Shown one piece after another: positions 6,870-12,613 of a stretch of 12,613 nucleotides of DNA. The notes beneath the pieces are model-generated. The model was given only the letters and a program-made list of their open reading frames with translations. It did not search any database and had not been told where the DNA came from. The stretch is taken from the NCBI GenBank assembly GCA_003646045.1, contig QNDV01000027.1, forward strand, positions 1-12,613, read 5' to 3'. Position numbers and translations under genes: made by a program. Each line of letters starts with the position of its first letter. The first letter of the stretch is position 1. This DNA comes from a bacterium. Its GTDB lineage: Bacteria > Krumholzibacteriota > Krumholzibacteria > LZORAL124-64-63.

Positions 6870-7955
6870 CTACAGCCGGCGGATGGTGATGGAGCCGCTG
6901 CCGGCGTCCAGGGTGACCCGGGCCTCGCCGTCGCCCACGGTCATCAACAGTTCGTCGCGCTCCTGACGGCGTACGTCGGCGTCCTCGATCTTGTTGCGCA
7001 CGCTGCCACTGCCGGTATCGGCCTCGATGCGGGCCGAAGCATCGTCGGGCAGGGCCAGTTCGATGCTGCCGCTGCCGGTGTCGATGATGAAGCGGCCCGA
7101 GCCCATCTCGGCCAGTTCCAGGACCACCGAACCGCTGCCCGTATCGATCTTGGCCTTGTCTGCCTTCACACCACGGGCCTTGACGCCGCCGCTGCCCGTA
7201 TCGACGTGGAGTTCACGGCAGGTCACGTCGGTGACCTTCACGCTGCCACTACCCGTATCCACCAGGACCTTGTCGCCCTTGACGCCCCTGACCTTCACCG
7301 AGCCGCTGCCCGTGTCGACGTTCACCGGGCCGGTGATGTCGGTCACTTCCACCGCGCCGCTGCCGGTATCCACCAGCAGCGAGCCCTTGATACTGTCGGC
7401 GGTTACACGCCCACTGTGGGTATCCAGGTTCAGGTCGCCGTCGACGTCGGTGGCTGAGATCTCGCCCACACCCAGCAGCATCTTCAGCGATCCACCCTCG
7501 GGTACTCCGATTTCCAGGTCGGCCCATACTTCCAGGCCACCACCCGTGCCCCGGACCTCGATGGTGCCGCCGCCACTGAATACCTGCTTCAGCCACGAGG
7601 TCTCACCGTGGCCATGGTTGAAGTTGATGCGCGTCTTGCTGCCCCTACCCAACGCCGGGTAGACATAATCGTCATGCTCATCGGTGGGAAAAATCACGGC
7701 CAGGTAGGCTTCGCTGCCCTCCTTGACCTTGAAGCCCAGGATCTCGTCGGTAGCGTCATCGCCGCGCACGGTGACCTTTACCGTAAACTGGTTTCCTGAG
7801 GCCCGGGTCACCGCCACGGCGCCGATCATGTCGGCTACCTCGAGTTCGTTCCCGTCGAAAGTGAAGGTTTGTTCGTAGTCGGCAGCGGCGGGCAGAGCCA
7901 GGATGAGTAGTCCGCACGCCGTCAGGACGGCGCGCCGGAAATGGCGGGTAGACAT
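6870..7955 (-). CDS. Exported DUF4097-type beta-repeat protein with DTGSG ladder
   Basis: The 361-residue protein has a Sec signal peptide (basic start, hydrophobic core, cleavage likely after ALPAAA at about residue 26). The C-terminal half is a regular ladder: DTHSG at 178, DTGSG at 196, 214, 233, 252, 271, 292 and 313, then DAGSG at 350. Spacing is 18-21 residues across the seven core copies, each turn alternating with V/I-rich strands. This is the DUF4097 / putative-adhesin beta-strand-repeat family, predicted to form a beta-helix or beta-roll; members are exported, with unclear function. The seven DTGSG copies are each encoded by a different 15-base sequence. GGAGG nine bases upstream of the ATG supports the start. 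Transcription ends at a strong terminator. The protein probably acts in the periplasm or on the surface. Confidence 0.88.
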   Translation of the reverse strand: MSTRHFRRAVLTACGLLILALPAAADYEQTFTFDGNELEVADMIGAVAVTRASGNQFTVKVTVRGDDATDEILGFKVKEGSEAYLAVIFPTDEHDDYVYPALGRGSKTRINFNHGHGETSWLKQVFSGGGTIEVRGTGGGLEVWADLEIGVPEGGSLKMLLGVGEISATDVDGDLNLDTHSGRVTADSIKGSLLVDTGSGAVEVTDITGPVNVDTGSGSVKVRGVKGDKVLVDTGSGSVKVTDVTCRELHVDTGSGGVKARGVKADKAKIDTGSGSVVLELAEMGSGRFIIDTGSGSIELALPDDASARIEADTGSGSVRNKIEDADVRRQERDELLMTVGDGEARVTLDAGSGSITIRRL

Positions 7956-8232
7956 GGTATCGATCCTCCGAAAACGGTGCCGGCTTCCAGGATATGCTGG
8001 CGAACGGAGGTTCTACGGAACCTGACGCCCGCAGGTTGCAATCGGGGAGGAACAAAGGGCCGCGACCCGCGCCCATGTCCGCGGGAGTTCAGGATCCCCA
8101 CAGGGAGCACATACGCACGCTGTTACCGGTGAGTGATCTCTGGTCGGACAGTCTATTCCACGAGCAGTATGAACCTTTTCTGGTGCCGATTGGTAACGGT
8201 ATGGCCTGCACCCTGTTTCGGCGAAAGACCAT
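7956..8232. other. Intergenic gap without a convincing gene
   Basis: These 277 bases separate the DUF4097 start from the end of the small coiled gene. I see no RNA gene, strong promoter or terminator. A plus-strand reading frame ends at 8236, but it has no ribosome site, no recognisable motif and an overlap with the next gene, so it is not called. Confidence 0.5.
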
Positions 8233-8418
8233 CTAATCGAGGTCATCCTCCACGCGGGCCGACCGGAAACCAATGGATTCCAGTCTGGAGCGGGCGCGGT
8301 CGCGGGCCGCATTGGCTTCAGCGGGTGAACTGGCCGCAGCGATGGCCTTCAGGCCTTCCTCGAGGGCGCGTTGCATCTGGTCCAGATGTCGGGTGCGGGC
8401 CGCTTCGGTGCGTGGCAT
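8233..8418 (-). CDS. Small charged helical protein of unknown function
   Basis: The 61-residue product is rich in Ala, Arg and Glu. Residues about 5-50 are predicted to form one or two amphipathic helices (a possible coiled coil), and the tail is acidic (EDDLD). No family is recognised. The start at 8418 is preferred over an in-frame ATG at 8472 because GGAGGA lies about four bases upstream of it, an almost ideal ribosome site. The gene lies 124 bases downstream of the EamA transporter on the same strand, so co-transcription is possible. It has no signal peptide or membrane segment and should be cytoplasmic. Confidence 0.6.
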   Translation of the reverse strand: MPRTEAARTRHLDQMQRALEEGLKAIAAASSPAEANAARDRARSRLESIGFRSARVEDDLD

Positions 8419-8422
8419 GTCG

Positions 8423-8428
8423 TCCTCC
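8423..8428 (-). promoter_or_regulatory. Ribosome binding site of the small coiled protein
   Basis: Read on the minus strand this is GGAGGA, four bases before the ATG at 8418. It decides between the two possible starts of this gene. Confidence 0.65.
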
Positions 8429-8542
8429 GGAATAGGGTGGCCAGTGGTTCGCCCTGCCATAGCATGGTTCATACCCGTCGGGAAAAGGCCGTCAGATGGC
8501 CATGGTGCGTCGCCATGGATCTCGTCCCTGGCCTCGACCGGA

Positions 8543-9433
8543 TCACCCCTGATCAGGATCCGGTCGCCGCGGCTCGAGTTGGGCCACCATCACGCCACCC
8601 AGCATCAGGGCACAGCCGATCCAGCCCTTGAGCGGCATGGTCTCGGCCAGCAACAAACCCCCACCGAGAGCGGCGAACACCGACTCCAGGCTGAGGATGA
8701 CCGCAGCCGGCGCGGGCCGGGCGTGACGCTGGGCCATCACCTGCAGGGTGTAGGCCGCACCTACCGACATCACACCCGCATACAGAATGGGAACGGCCGC
8801 GGCACTGATTGCCTGCCAGGTAACCACTTCGAAGATGAAGGCTCCGACCAGGCTCAGCAGCGAGCAGACGGCGAACTGCAGCAACGCCAATTCCAGCGGT
8901 TGCACCTCACCTACCCAGCGACCCACCCATTGCACGTGCCCCGCAAAGAAAATGGCACCTATCAGGACCATGCCATCCCCGGGGGCGATGCTCGTCAACC
9001 CCCGTGCGCTCAGCAGGTAGAGTCCCACCGCAGCCAGCGCCACCCCGAACCAGGGCCCCCGTCCCGTCTTCTGTCCCCACAGCAGTCCCAGCAACGGCAC
9101 AAAGACCACATACAAACTGGTTATGAACCCGGCCTTGCCCGCCGTGGTCCAGACCAGCCCCCACTGCTGCAGGGTCGAGCCCCCGAAAATCAGGAAACCG
9201 GCCACCAGTCCGATCCGCCACGGCAGGGGTGATGACTTGATCACGGACGACCGGCGACGCCGGCCGGCCACCACCAGAGGTAACAGCACCAGAGCGCCGA
9301 GGGCGAAGCGGACACCATTGAAGCCCAACGGTCCCAGATGGCGCATGCCTACGCGCTGGGCCACGAAGGCGAAGCCCCAGATGGCAGCGGCCACCAGGAG
9401 CATGAGATTGGCGTTGCGTCGGGTCCGGGTCAT
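8543..9433 (-). CDS. EamA/DMT-family membrane transporter
   Basis: This 296-residue membrane protein has about ten hydrophobic helices arranged as two EamA repeats, roughly residues 8-137 and 150-286. Typical signatures are the N-terminal 'LLVAAAIWGFAFVAQRVGM', the 'NGVRFALGALVLLPL' segment, 'ITSLYVVFVPLLGLLWGQ' at the end of repeat one, and 'AAVILSLESVFAALGGGLLLAETM' near the end of repeat two. The drug/metabolite transporter superfamily exports amino acids, nucleotides or other small metabolites; the substrate is unknown here. No Shine-Dalgarno sequence precedes the ATG. A weak promoter whose -10 box lies six bases before the ATG would give a leaderless mRNA. The gene is divergent from the GH20 gene across only 55 bases. 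Confidence 0.9.
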   Translation of the reverse strand: MTRTRRNANLMLLVAAAIWGFAFVAQRVGMRHLGPLGFNGVRFALGALVLLPLVVAGRRRRSSVIKSSPLPWRIGLVAGFLIFGGSTLQQWGLVWTTAGKAGFITSLYVVFVPLLGLLWGQKTGRGPWFGVALAAVGLYLLSARGLTSIAPGDGMVLIGAIFFAGHVQWVGRWVGEVQPLELALLQFAVCSLLSLVGAFIFEVVTWQAISAAAVPILYAGVMSVGAAYTLQVMAQRHARPAPAAVILSLESVFAALGGGLLLAETMPLKGWIGCALMLGGVMVAQLEPRRPDPDQG

Positions 9434-9439
9434 GAACCG

Positions 9440-9469
9440 AAGATAAGCGGGGGTTTACAGACGGTCCAA
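9440..9469 (-). promoter_or_regulatory. Weak promoter candidate for the EamA gene
   Basis: On the minus strand TTGGAC (9464-9469) and TATCTT (9440-9445) are 18 bases apart, matching consensus at three and four of six positions. Transcription would start at or next to the ATG, which fits the missing ribosome site. The evidence is slight. Confidence 0.25.
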
Positions 9470-9476
9470 GGAATCC

Positions 9477-9491
9477 CATGCTCGGGGCATG
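9477..9491 (+). other. Hairpin overlapping the GH20 start codon
   Basis: CATGC and GCATG pair around TCGGG, placing the ATG (9489-9491) in the right arm. The stem has only five base pairs. It may limit initiation or be chance. Confidence 0.25.
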
Positions 9492-11855
9492 AAAATTCTC
9501 AACCTGATCATGGCGGCGCTGCTGGCGGTACTGCCGTTTACCGAGGCGAAAGGACGGCTGGCCGTGGTCGACCCGATCCTGCCCCTGATCCCCGCCCCCC
9601 GGGCCTGGCAACCCGCGGGCCAGGAAATCGCTGTCGCCGACCTGGTCCGTATCGTGGTTGCGGTGGACGACCAGGCGGCCTCGCGTCAGGCCGAGCTGCT
9701 GGTCGGTTGGTGGCATCAGGCCACCGGCCGCAGGATACCGGTACAGATCGCCGGACCGGGAGAGCCGCCGGCCGGTACGATTGTCCTGCGCGTCACCGGC
9801 CAAGGTCCCGACACGGCGCCGGTGGTGCCAGGCGCCCACGATGAAACCTGGGAGATGGACCTCACACCCGACGGCATCGAAATACGGGCGCCCGAGCCCG
9901 CCGGCCTCTTCGGCGCCATGGAATCCCTGCGCCAACTGGCCCTGTCAGCCGGCGCGAACGGTACGTTGCCCTGCGGCCATGTCATCGGCGGCCCGCGTTT
10001 CGGCTGGCGCGGACTGCTCCTCGACAGCGGACGCCACCTGCAGGACGTGGACTTCATCGAGGACCTCATCGACCTGCTGGCCCTCTACGGTTTCAACGTC
10101 CTGCACTGGCACCTGACCGAGGACCAGGGTTGGCGGCTGGAAGTCCCCGGGCATCAGGCATTGACGGATATCGGCGCCTGGCGCAATTACGGTGACGGCG
10201 GTCGCTACGGTGGCTTCTACACCGCCGCGGATATCAGGCGTGTCGTCTCCCACGCCGCGGACCGTTTCATTACCGTGGTGCCGGAGATCGAGTTGCCAGG
10301 CCATGCCAAGGCCGCCCTGGCTGCCTATCCCGAGTTGTCGTGTACCGGTGGCCCGTTCGAGGTGGAGACCCAGTGGGGTATCCACGAGGACGTCTTCTGT
10401 GCGGGCAGCGATGCCGTATTCGCCCTGCTGGAAGACGTGTTCGACCACGTGGTGGAGCTGTTCCCTTCCCGCTATGTCCACATCGGTGGCGACGAGGTGC
10501 CCAAGGATCGCTGGCTGGCCTGTTCCAGGTGCCAGGCTCGCATCACGGACGAGAACCTGGACGGAGTGCAGGATCTGCAGTCCTGGTTCGTGGGCCGTGC
10601 CGCCCGTCAACTGGCTGACCGCGGCCGACGCCTCGTGGGCTGGGACGAGATCATCGCCGGCGGTCTGGCCGAGGGTGCCACCGTCCAGTCCTGGCGCGGT
10701 ACCCGGGGCGCGGTGACGGCAGCGAGGGCAGGACACGACGCCGTGGTCTCACCCACCAGCCATGCCTACTTCGACTACGACGTCGGCGAACTGCCACTCG
10801 AAAAAGTGCTGACATTCGACCCCGTTCCGGCGGAACTGGAGCCGGAGCATCACCACCGCATCCTGGGTGGCGAGATGAACCTGTGGACCGAGTACGTGCC
10901 CCAGACAGAGATACATCGACAGCTCGTACCCCGGATCACAGCCATGGCCGAGGCCCTGGCCGCACCCGCGGGCACGAAGGATTTCCCCGGATTCCTGCGG
11001 CGACTGCATCGGCACGAGGGCTTCTGGCCGGTTCTGGGCGTGATGCCCGGCCCAGCGTCGCGGCCCCTGCAGATCAGGGCGGAATTTGGCACTGACGGCG
11101 GGTATCGCCTGCTTGCGCATTGGCGGGACGACGAGGATCATGCGGCCCGCTTCAGCGGAACGGGCTTGCGGATACAGACGGGCCTCGCTTCCCGGCCCGC
11201 TCAATGGCGGGCCGATGTCCCACCGGAAAAGCAACCCCTGCCCGCGCCGCTGGAGTGGACCAGTGCCGGCTTCTCGGCCAATACCCGGCCCCCGGGGGAT
11301 ATTCTGGCCATGGCACGCCTCGAAAGCGATTCCGACACCATGGTCTACGGCGCACCGGCGGTGGTCGAACTGCACGAGAGCCTGGCTCTCGGCCGCCCGG
11401 TCACCCTGGTACACGAGCCCCGCGAACGATACGCCGGCTACGACAGCTTCCCGCTCACCGATGGCGTACGGGGCGGCCTCCGTTTCAACGACGGCCACTG
11501 GTCCGGTTTTGAAGCGGTCGATCTGGACGCCACCATCGACCTGGGTTCACAAAGCGTCGACGCGGAGATCTCCATCCGCTGCCTGCAGGATGCCAATGCC
11601 TGGATCTTTCTCCCGACCGAGGTGCGTTTCCTGGGCAGCGATGACGGTGAGTCGTGGCAAGAGCTGGGAGTAGAAGCCCACGACGTGCCGGATACCGAGC
11701 AGCGTGTCATCATACGTGGGTTCAGTGTGCGTACGGGGCGGAAGACACGCTTCGTTCGGGTGGTGGCGACAAACCACGGCATCTGCCCCGACTGGCACCC
11801 GGGGCGGGGCAAGGCATGTTGGATATTCGTGGATGAGGTGCTGGTGCGGAAGTGA
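9489..11855 (+). CDS. Secreted GH20 beta-N-acetylhexosaminidase
   Basis: The 788-residue protein removes terminal beta-linked GlcNAc or GalNAc from glycans by substrate-assisted catalysis. A signal peptide covers about residues 1-20. A GH20b-type N-terminal domain spans about 30-170. The TIM-barrel catalytic domain begins at RGLLLDSGR (Arg174) and contains LHWHLTEDQGWR (205-216), PEIELPGH (His272), the signature HIGGDE with catalytic Asp335-Glu336, HAYFDY (425-430) and NLWTEYV (Trp466). The last 170 or so residues resemble the F5/8-type-C-like carbohydrate-binding tail of Bacteroidetes-type enzymes, ending in WIFVDEVLVRK. All key residues are present. The ATG lacks a good ribosome site and lies in a small hairpin. 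The product probably acts in the periplasm or outside the cell on chitin, peptidoglycan or glycoprotein sugars; the exact substrate is unknown. Confidence 0.93.
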   Translation: MKILNLIMAALLAVLPFTEAKGRLAVVDPILPLIPAPRAWQPAGQEIAVADLVRIVVAVDDQAASRQAELLVGWWHQATGRRIPVQIAGPGEPPAGTIVLRVTGQGPDTAPVVPGAHDETWEMDLTPDGIEIRAPEPAGLFGAMESLRQLALSAGANGTLPCGHVIGGPRFGWRGLLLDSGRHLQDVDFIEDLIDLLALYGFNVLHWHLTEDQGWRLEVPGHQALTDIGAWRNYGDGGRYGGFYTAADIRRVVSHAADRFITVVPEIELPGHAKAALAAYPELSCTGGPFEVETQWGIHEDVFCAGSDAVFALLEDVFDHVVELFPSRYVHIGGDEVPKDRWLACSRCQARITDENLDGVQDLQSWFVGRAARQLADRGRRLVGWDEIIAGGLAEGATVQSWRGTRGAVTAARAGHDAVVSPTSHAYFDYDVGELPLEKVLTFDPVPAELEPEHHHRILGGEMNLWTEYVPQTEIHRQLVPRITAMAEALAAPAGTKDFPGFLRRLHRHEGFWPVLGVMPGPASRPLQIRAEFGTDGGYRLLAHWRDDEDHAARFSGTGLRIQTGLASRPAQWRADVPPEKQPLPAPLEWTSAGFSANTRPPGDILAMARLESDSDTMVYGAPAVVELHESLALGRPVTLVHEPRERYAGYDSFPLTDGVRGGLRFNDGHWSGFEAVDLDATIDLGSQSVDAEISIRCLQDANAWIFLPTEVRFLGSDDGESWQELGVEAHDVPDTEQRVIIRGFSVRTGRKTRFVRVVATNHGICPDWHPGRGKACWIFVDEVLVRK

Positions 11856-11882
11856 TTTCCATCAACCCCCACCAACTACGAC

Positions 11883-12479
11883 CTACTGGTACAGACCCTT
11901 CATCCGCCCCCAGGACGAGTCCTTGGCGGGTACCGGATTGCAGGCCAGACCGGGAAACTCACCACTGACATTCCCGAAACAGGAATTACCCGCAAACTTG
12001 TCCACCAGGCTGAGGATGTCCTCATCCACCGGCACCGGCGATTGCTCCGAGTAGAAGACGAAGGTCGCCACACCGGTGGTCCCCGGCTCGCAGCCCAGGT
12101 CCTCGTCCGGTTCGAACTTCAGCAGGATACCGGTTACTCCGGGTATGCTCGGGTCGCCATCGCACTCGATGAACCCGTCATAGGGTACCGTACACCCGCC
12201 CTCGCCATCAGACGTGCCCGACGGGTTCTCCAGGGTCAGGGCCATGTTGATATCACTGCAGGAGCAGGTGCCACCCACCGGATCGATAAGCAGGTTGGCG
12301 TGACTCAGGGCATTCAGTGAGCCGGTGTCCCAGGTAATTACCAGGGTGTACTCCCAGGCCGGGAGGGCAGGATCAGCATTGGGCGCGGCCGTGATATTGC
12401 CGTTAATGGAACATTGGGCGAGTGCGATTCCGGGAATCGCCATGGCGAGCATCCCCAGAAATACAATAGCGAGTTTCAT
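11883..12479 (-). CDS. Small secreted cysteine-rich beta protein of unknown function
   Basis: The product has 198 residues from the ATG at 12479. A clear signal peptide ends in IPGIALA, with cleavage before QC. The cysteine is preceded by Gln, so this is a signal peptidase I site rather than a lipobox. The mature part is acidic, rich in Gly, Pro and Asp, with alternating beta strands and eight cysteines, including a CSC pair, suggesting disulfide bonding outside the cytoplasm. No family is recognised. An in-frame ATG three codons upstream touches the GGGGGA ribosome site, so the second ATG, with about ten bases of spacing, is the better start. The gene converges on GH20, stopping 27 bases from its end. 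The role is unknown; an envelope or extracellular function is inferred from export. Confidence 0.78.
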   Translation of the reverse strand: MKLAIVFLGMLAMAIPGIALAQCSINGNITAAPNADPALPAWEYTLVITWDTGSLNALSHANLLIDPVGGTCSCSDINMALTLENPSGTSDGEGGCTVPYDGFIECDGDPSIPGVTGILLKFEPDEDLGCEPGTTGVATFVFYSEQSPVPVDEDILSLVDKFAGNSCFGNVSGEFPGLACNPVPAKDSSWGRMKGLYQ

Positions 12480-12487
12480 AGTGTTCA

Positions 12488-12515
12488 TTCCCCCTGTGAA
12501 TTCAGTTCCCCCTGT
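12488..12515 (-). repeat. Ten-base direct repeat containing two GGGGGA motifs
   Basis: ACAGGGGGAA occurs twice on the minus strand (12506-12515 and 12488-12497), with an 18-base period, in the leader of the cysteine-rich gene. The second copy supplies the ribosome site; the first could act as a standby site or a binding site for a regulator. Confidence 0.6.
12489..12494 (-). promoter_or_regulatory. Ribosome binding site choosing the start at 12479
   Basis: GGGGGA on the minus strand ends nine bases before the ATG at 12479 and directly abuts the alternative ATG at 12488, which is therefore too close to be used. Confidence 0.5.
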
Positions 12516-12520
12516 ATTTA

Positions 12521-12554
12521 TCGACCGTTTTCGCAGTTTAACGAAAACGGACGA
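12521..12554. promoter_or_regulatory. Inverted repeat upstream of the cysteine-rich secreted gene
   Basis: CCGTTTTCG (12525-12533) and CGAAAACGG (12542-12550) are perfect nine-base arms around an eight-base loop, extended by TCG/CGA beyond a single mismatch. It lies about 45-75 bases upstream of the start and could be an operator or a leader hairpin. No U-tract follows on either strand, so a terminator is unlikely. Confidence 0.55.
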
Positions 12555-12613
12555 ATCAGTATCAGATTAACCTACTTTTTGATCCGATGCAACCCCCTCC
12601 TTGTGCCTTCGAA

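Noticed and set aside
7001..7420. DTGSG motifs read as aspartic protease active sites
   Set aside because: The motif recurs seven times at 18-21 residue spacing within a beta-repeat ladder, and no protease fold or flap motif accompanies it.
7001..7420. The periodic sequence as a CRISPR or DNA tandem repeat
   Set aside because: The copies differ in codons and spacing and lie inside an open reading frame. The repetition is at protein level.
7994..8236. Possible 80-codon plus-strand gene
   Set aside because: It has no ribosome site and no recognisable motif, and it overlaps the end of the small coiled gene.
8273..9232. Plus-strand frame of 319 codons across the small coiled gene and EamA
   Set aside because: The Gln/His/Arg-rich product is the shadow of the membrane-protein gene on the other strand.
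8907..9935. Minus-strand frame of 342 codons spanning EamA and GH20
   Set aside because: It crosses two convincing genes in other frames and shows no domain.
10749..11498. Minus-strand frame of 249 codons inside GH20, with another at 9945-10736
   Set aside because: Both are antisense to the catalytic and C-terminal parts of an intact GH20 enzyme.

Overview
The window is about 12.6 kb of GC-rich bacterial DNA, densely coding, with nine intact protein genes, one small predicted gene and short intergenic gaps. No rRNA, tRNA, transposase, integrase, CRISPR array or phage gene was seen. Several features suggest a Gram-negative-type bacterium: exported lipoproteins with Asp/Pro/Gly-rich linkers after the lipid-anchor cysteine, PKD and IPT/TIG domains joined to a TolB-like propeller, a DUF4097 surface/periplasmic protein and a secreted GH20 hexosaminidase. 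The style resembles uncultured lineages around the FCB group (Krumholzibacteriota or Eisenbacteria type). That placement is an impression from protein style, not a measured result.

Layout. (1) 39-4176: two divergent genes for large exported proteins. The minus-strand one is a lipoprotein with Ig-like domains and a novel middle region. The plus-strand one is a PKD-IPT-propeller protein with a good sigma70-type promoter. (2) 4269-6775, plus strand: a 59-residue SEC-C zinc-motif protein, a YfcC/DcuC-type membrane transporter, and a SAM methyltransferase that overlaps the transporter stop codon by one base. (3) 6788-7955, minus strand: a DUF4097 protein with a ladder of DTGSG repeats, followed by tandem hairpins and a U-tract terminator. 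(4) 8233-9433, minus strand: a 61-residue coiled protein of unknown role downstream of an EamA/DMT exporter. (5) 9489-11855, plus strand: a GH20 beta-N-acetylhexosaminidase. (6) 11883-12479, minus strand: a small cysteine-rich secreted protein with an inverted repeat and paired GGGGGA motifs upstream.

How the genes work together. Most of the products act outside the cytoplasm (two probable anchored beta-domain proteins, the DUF4097 protein, GH20 and the cysteine-rich protein), so this looks like an envelope/secretome neighbourhood. The only convincing co-translated pair is the transporter and methyltransferase. I see no defence, biosynthetic or mobile-element system. The most unusual items are the undescribed middle of the first lipoprotein, with a Gly-rich hydrophobic segment; the seven differently spelled DTGSG repeats; the C9 homopolymer inside the SEC-C gene; and the inverted/direct repeats at the right end.
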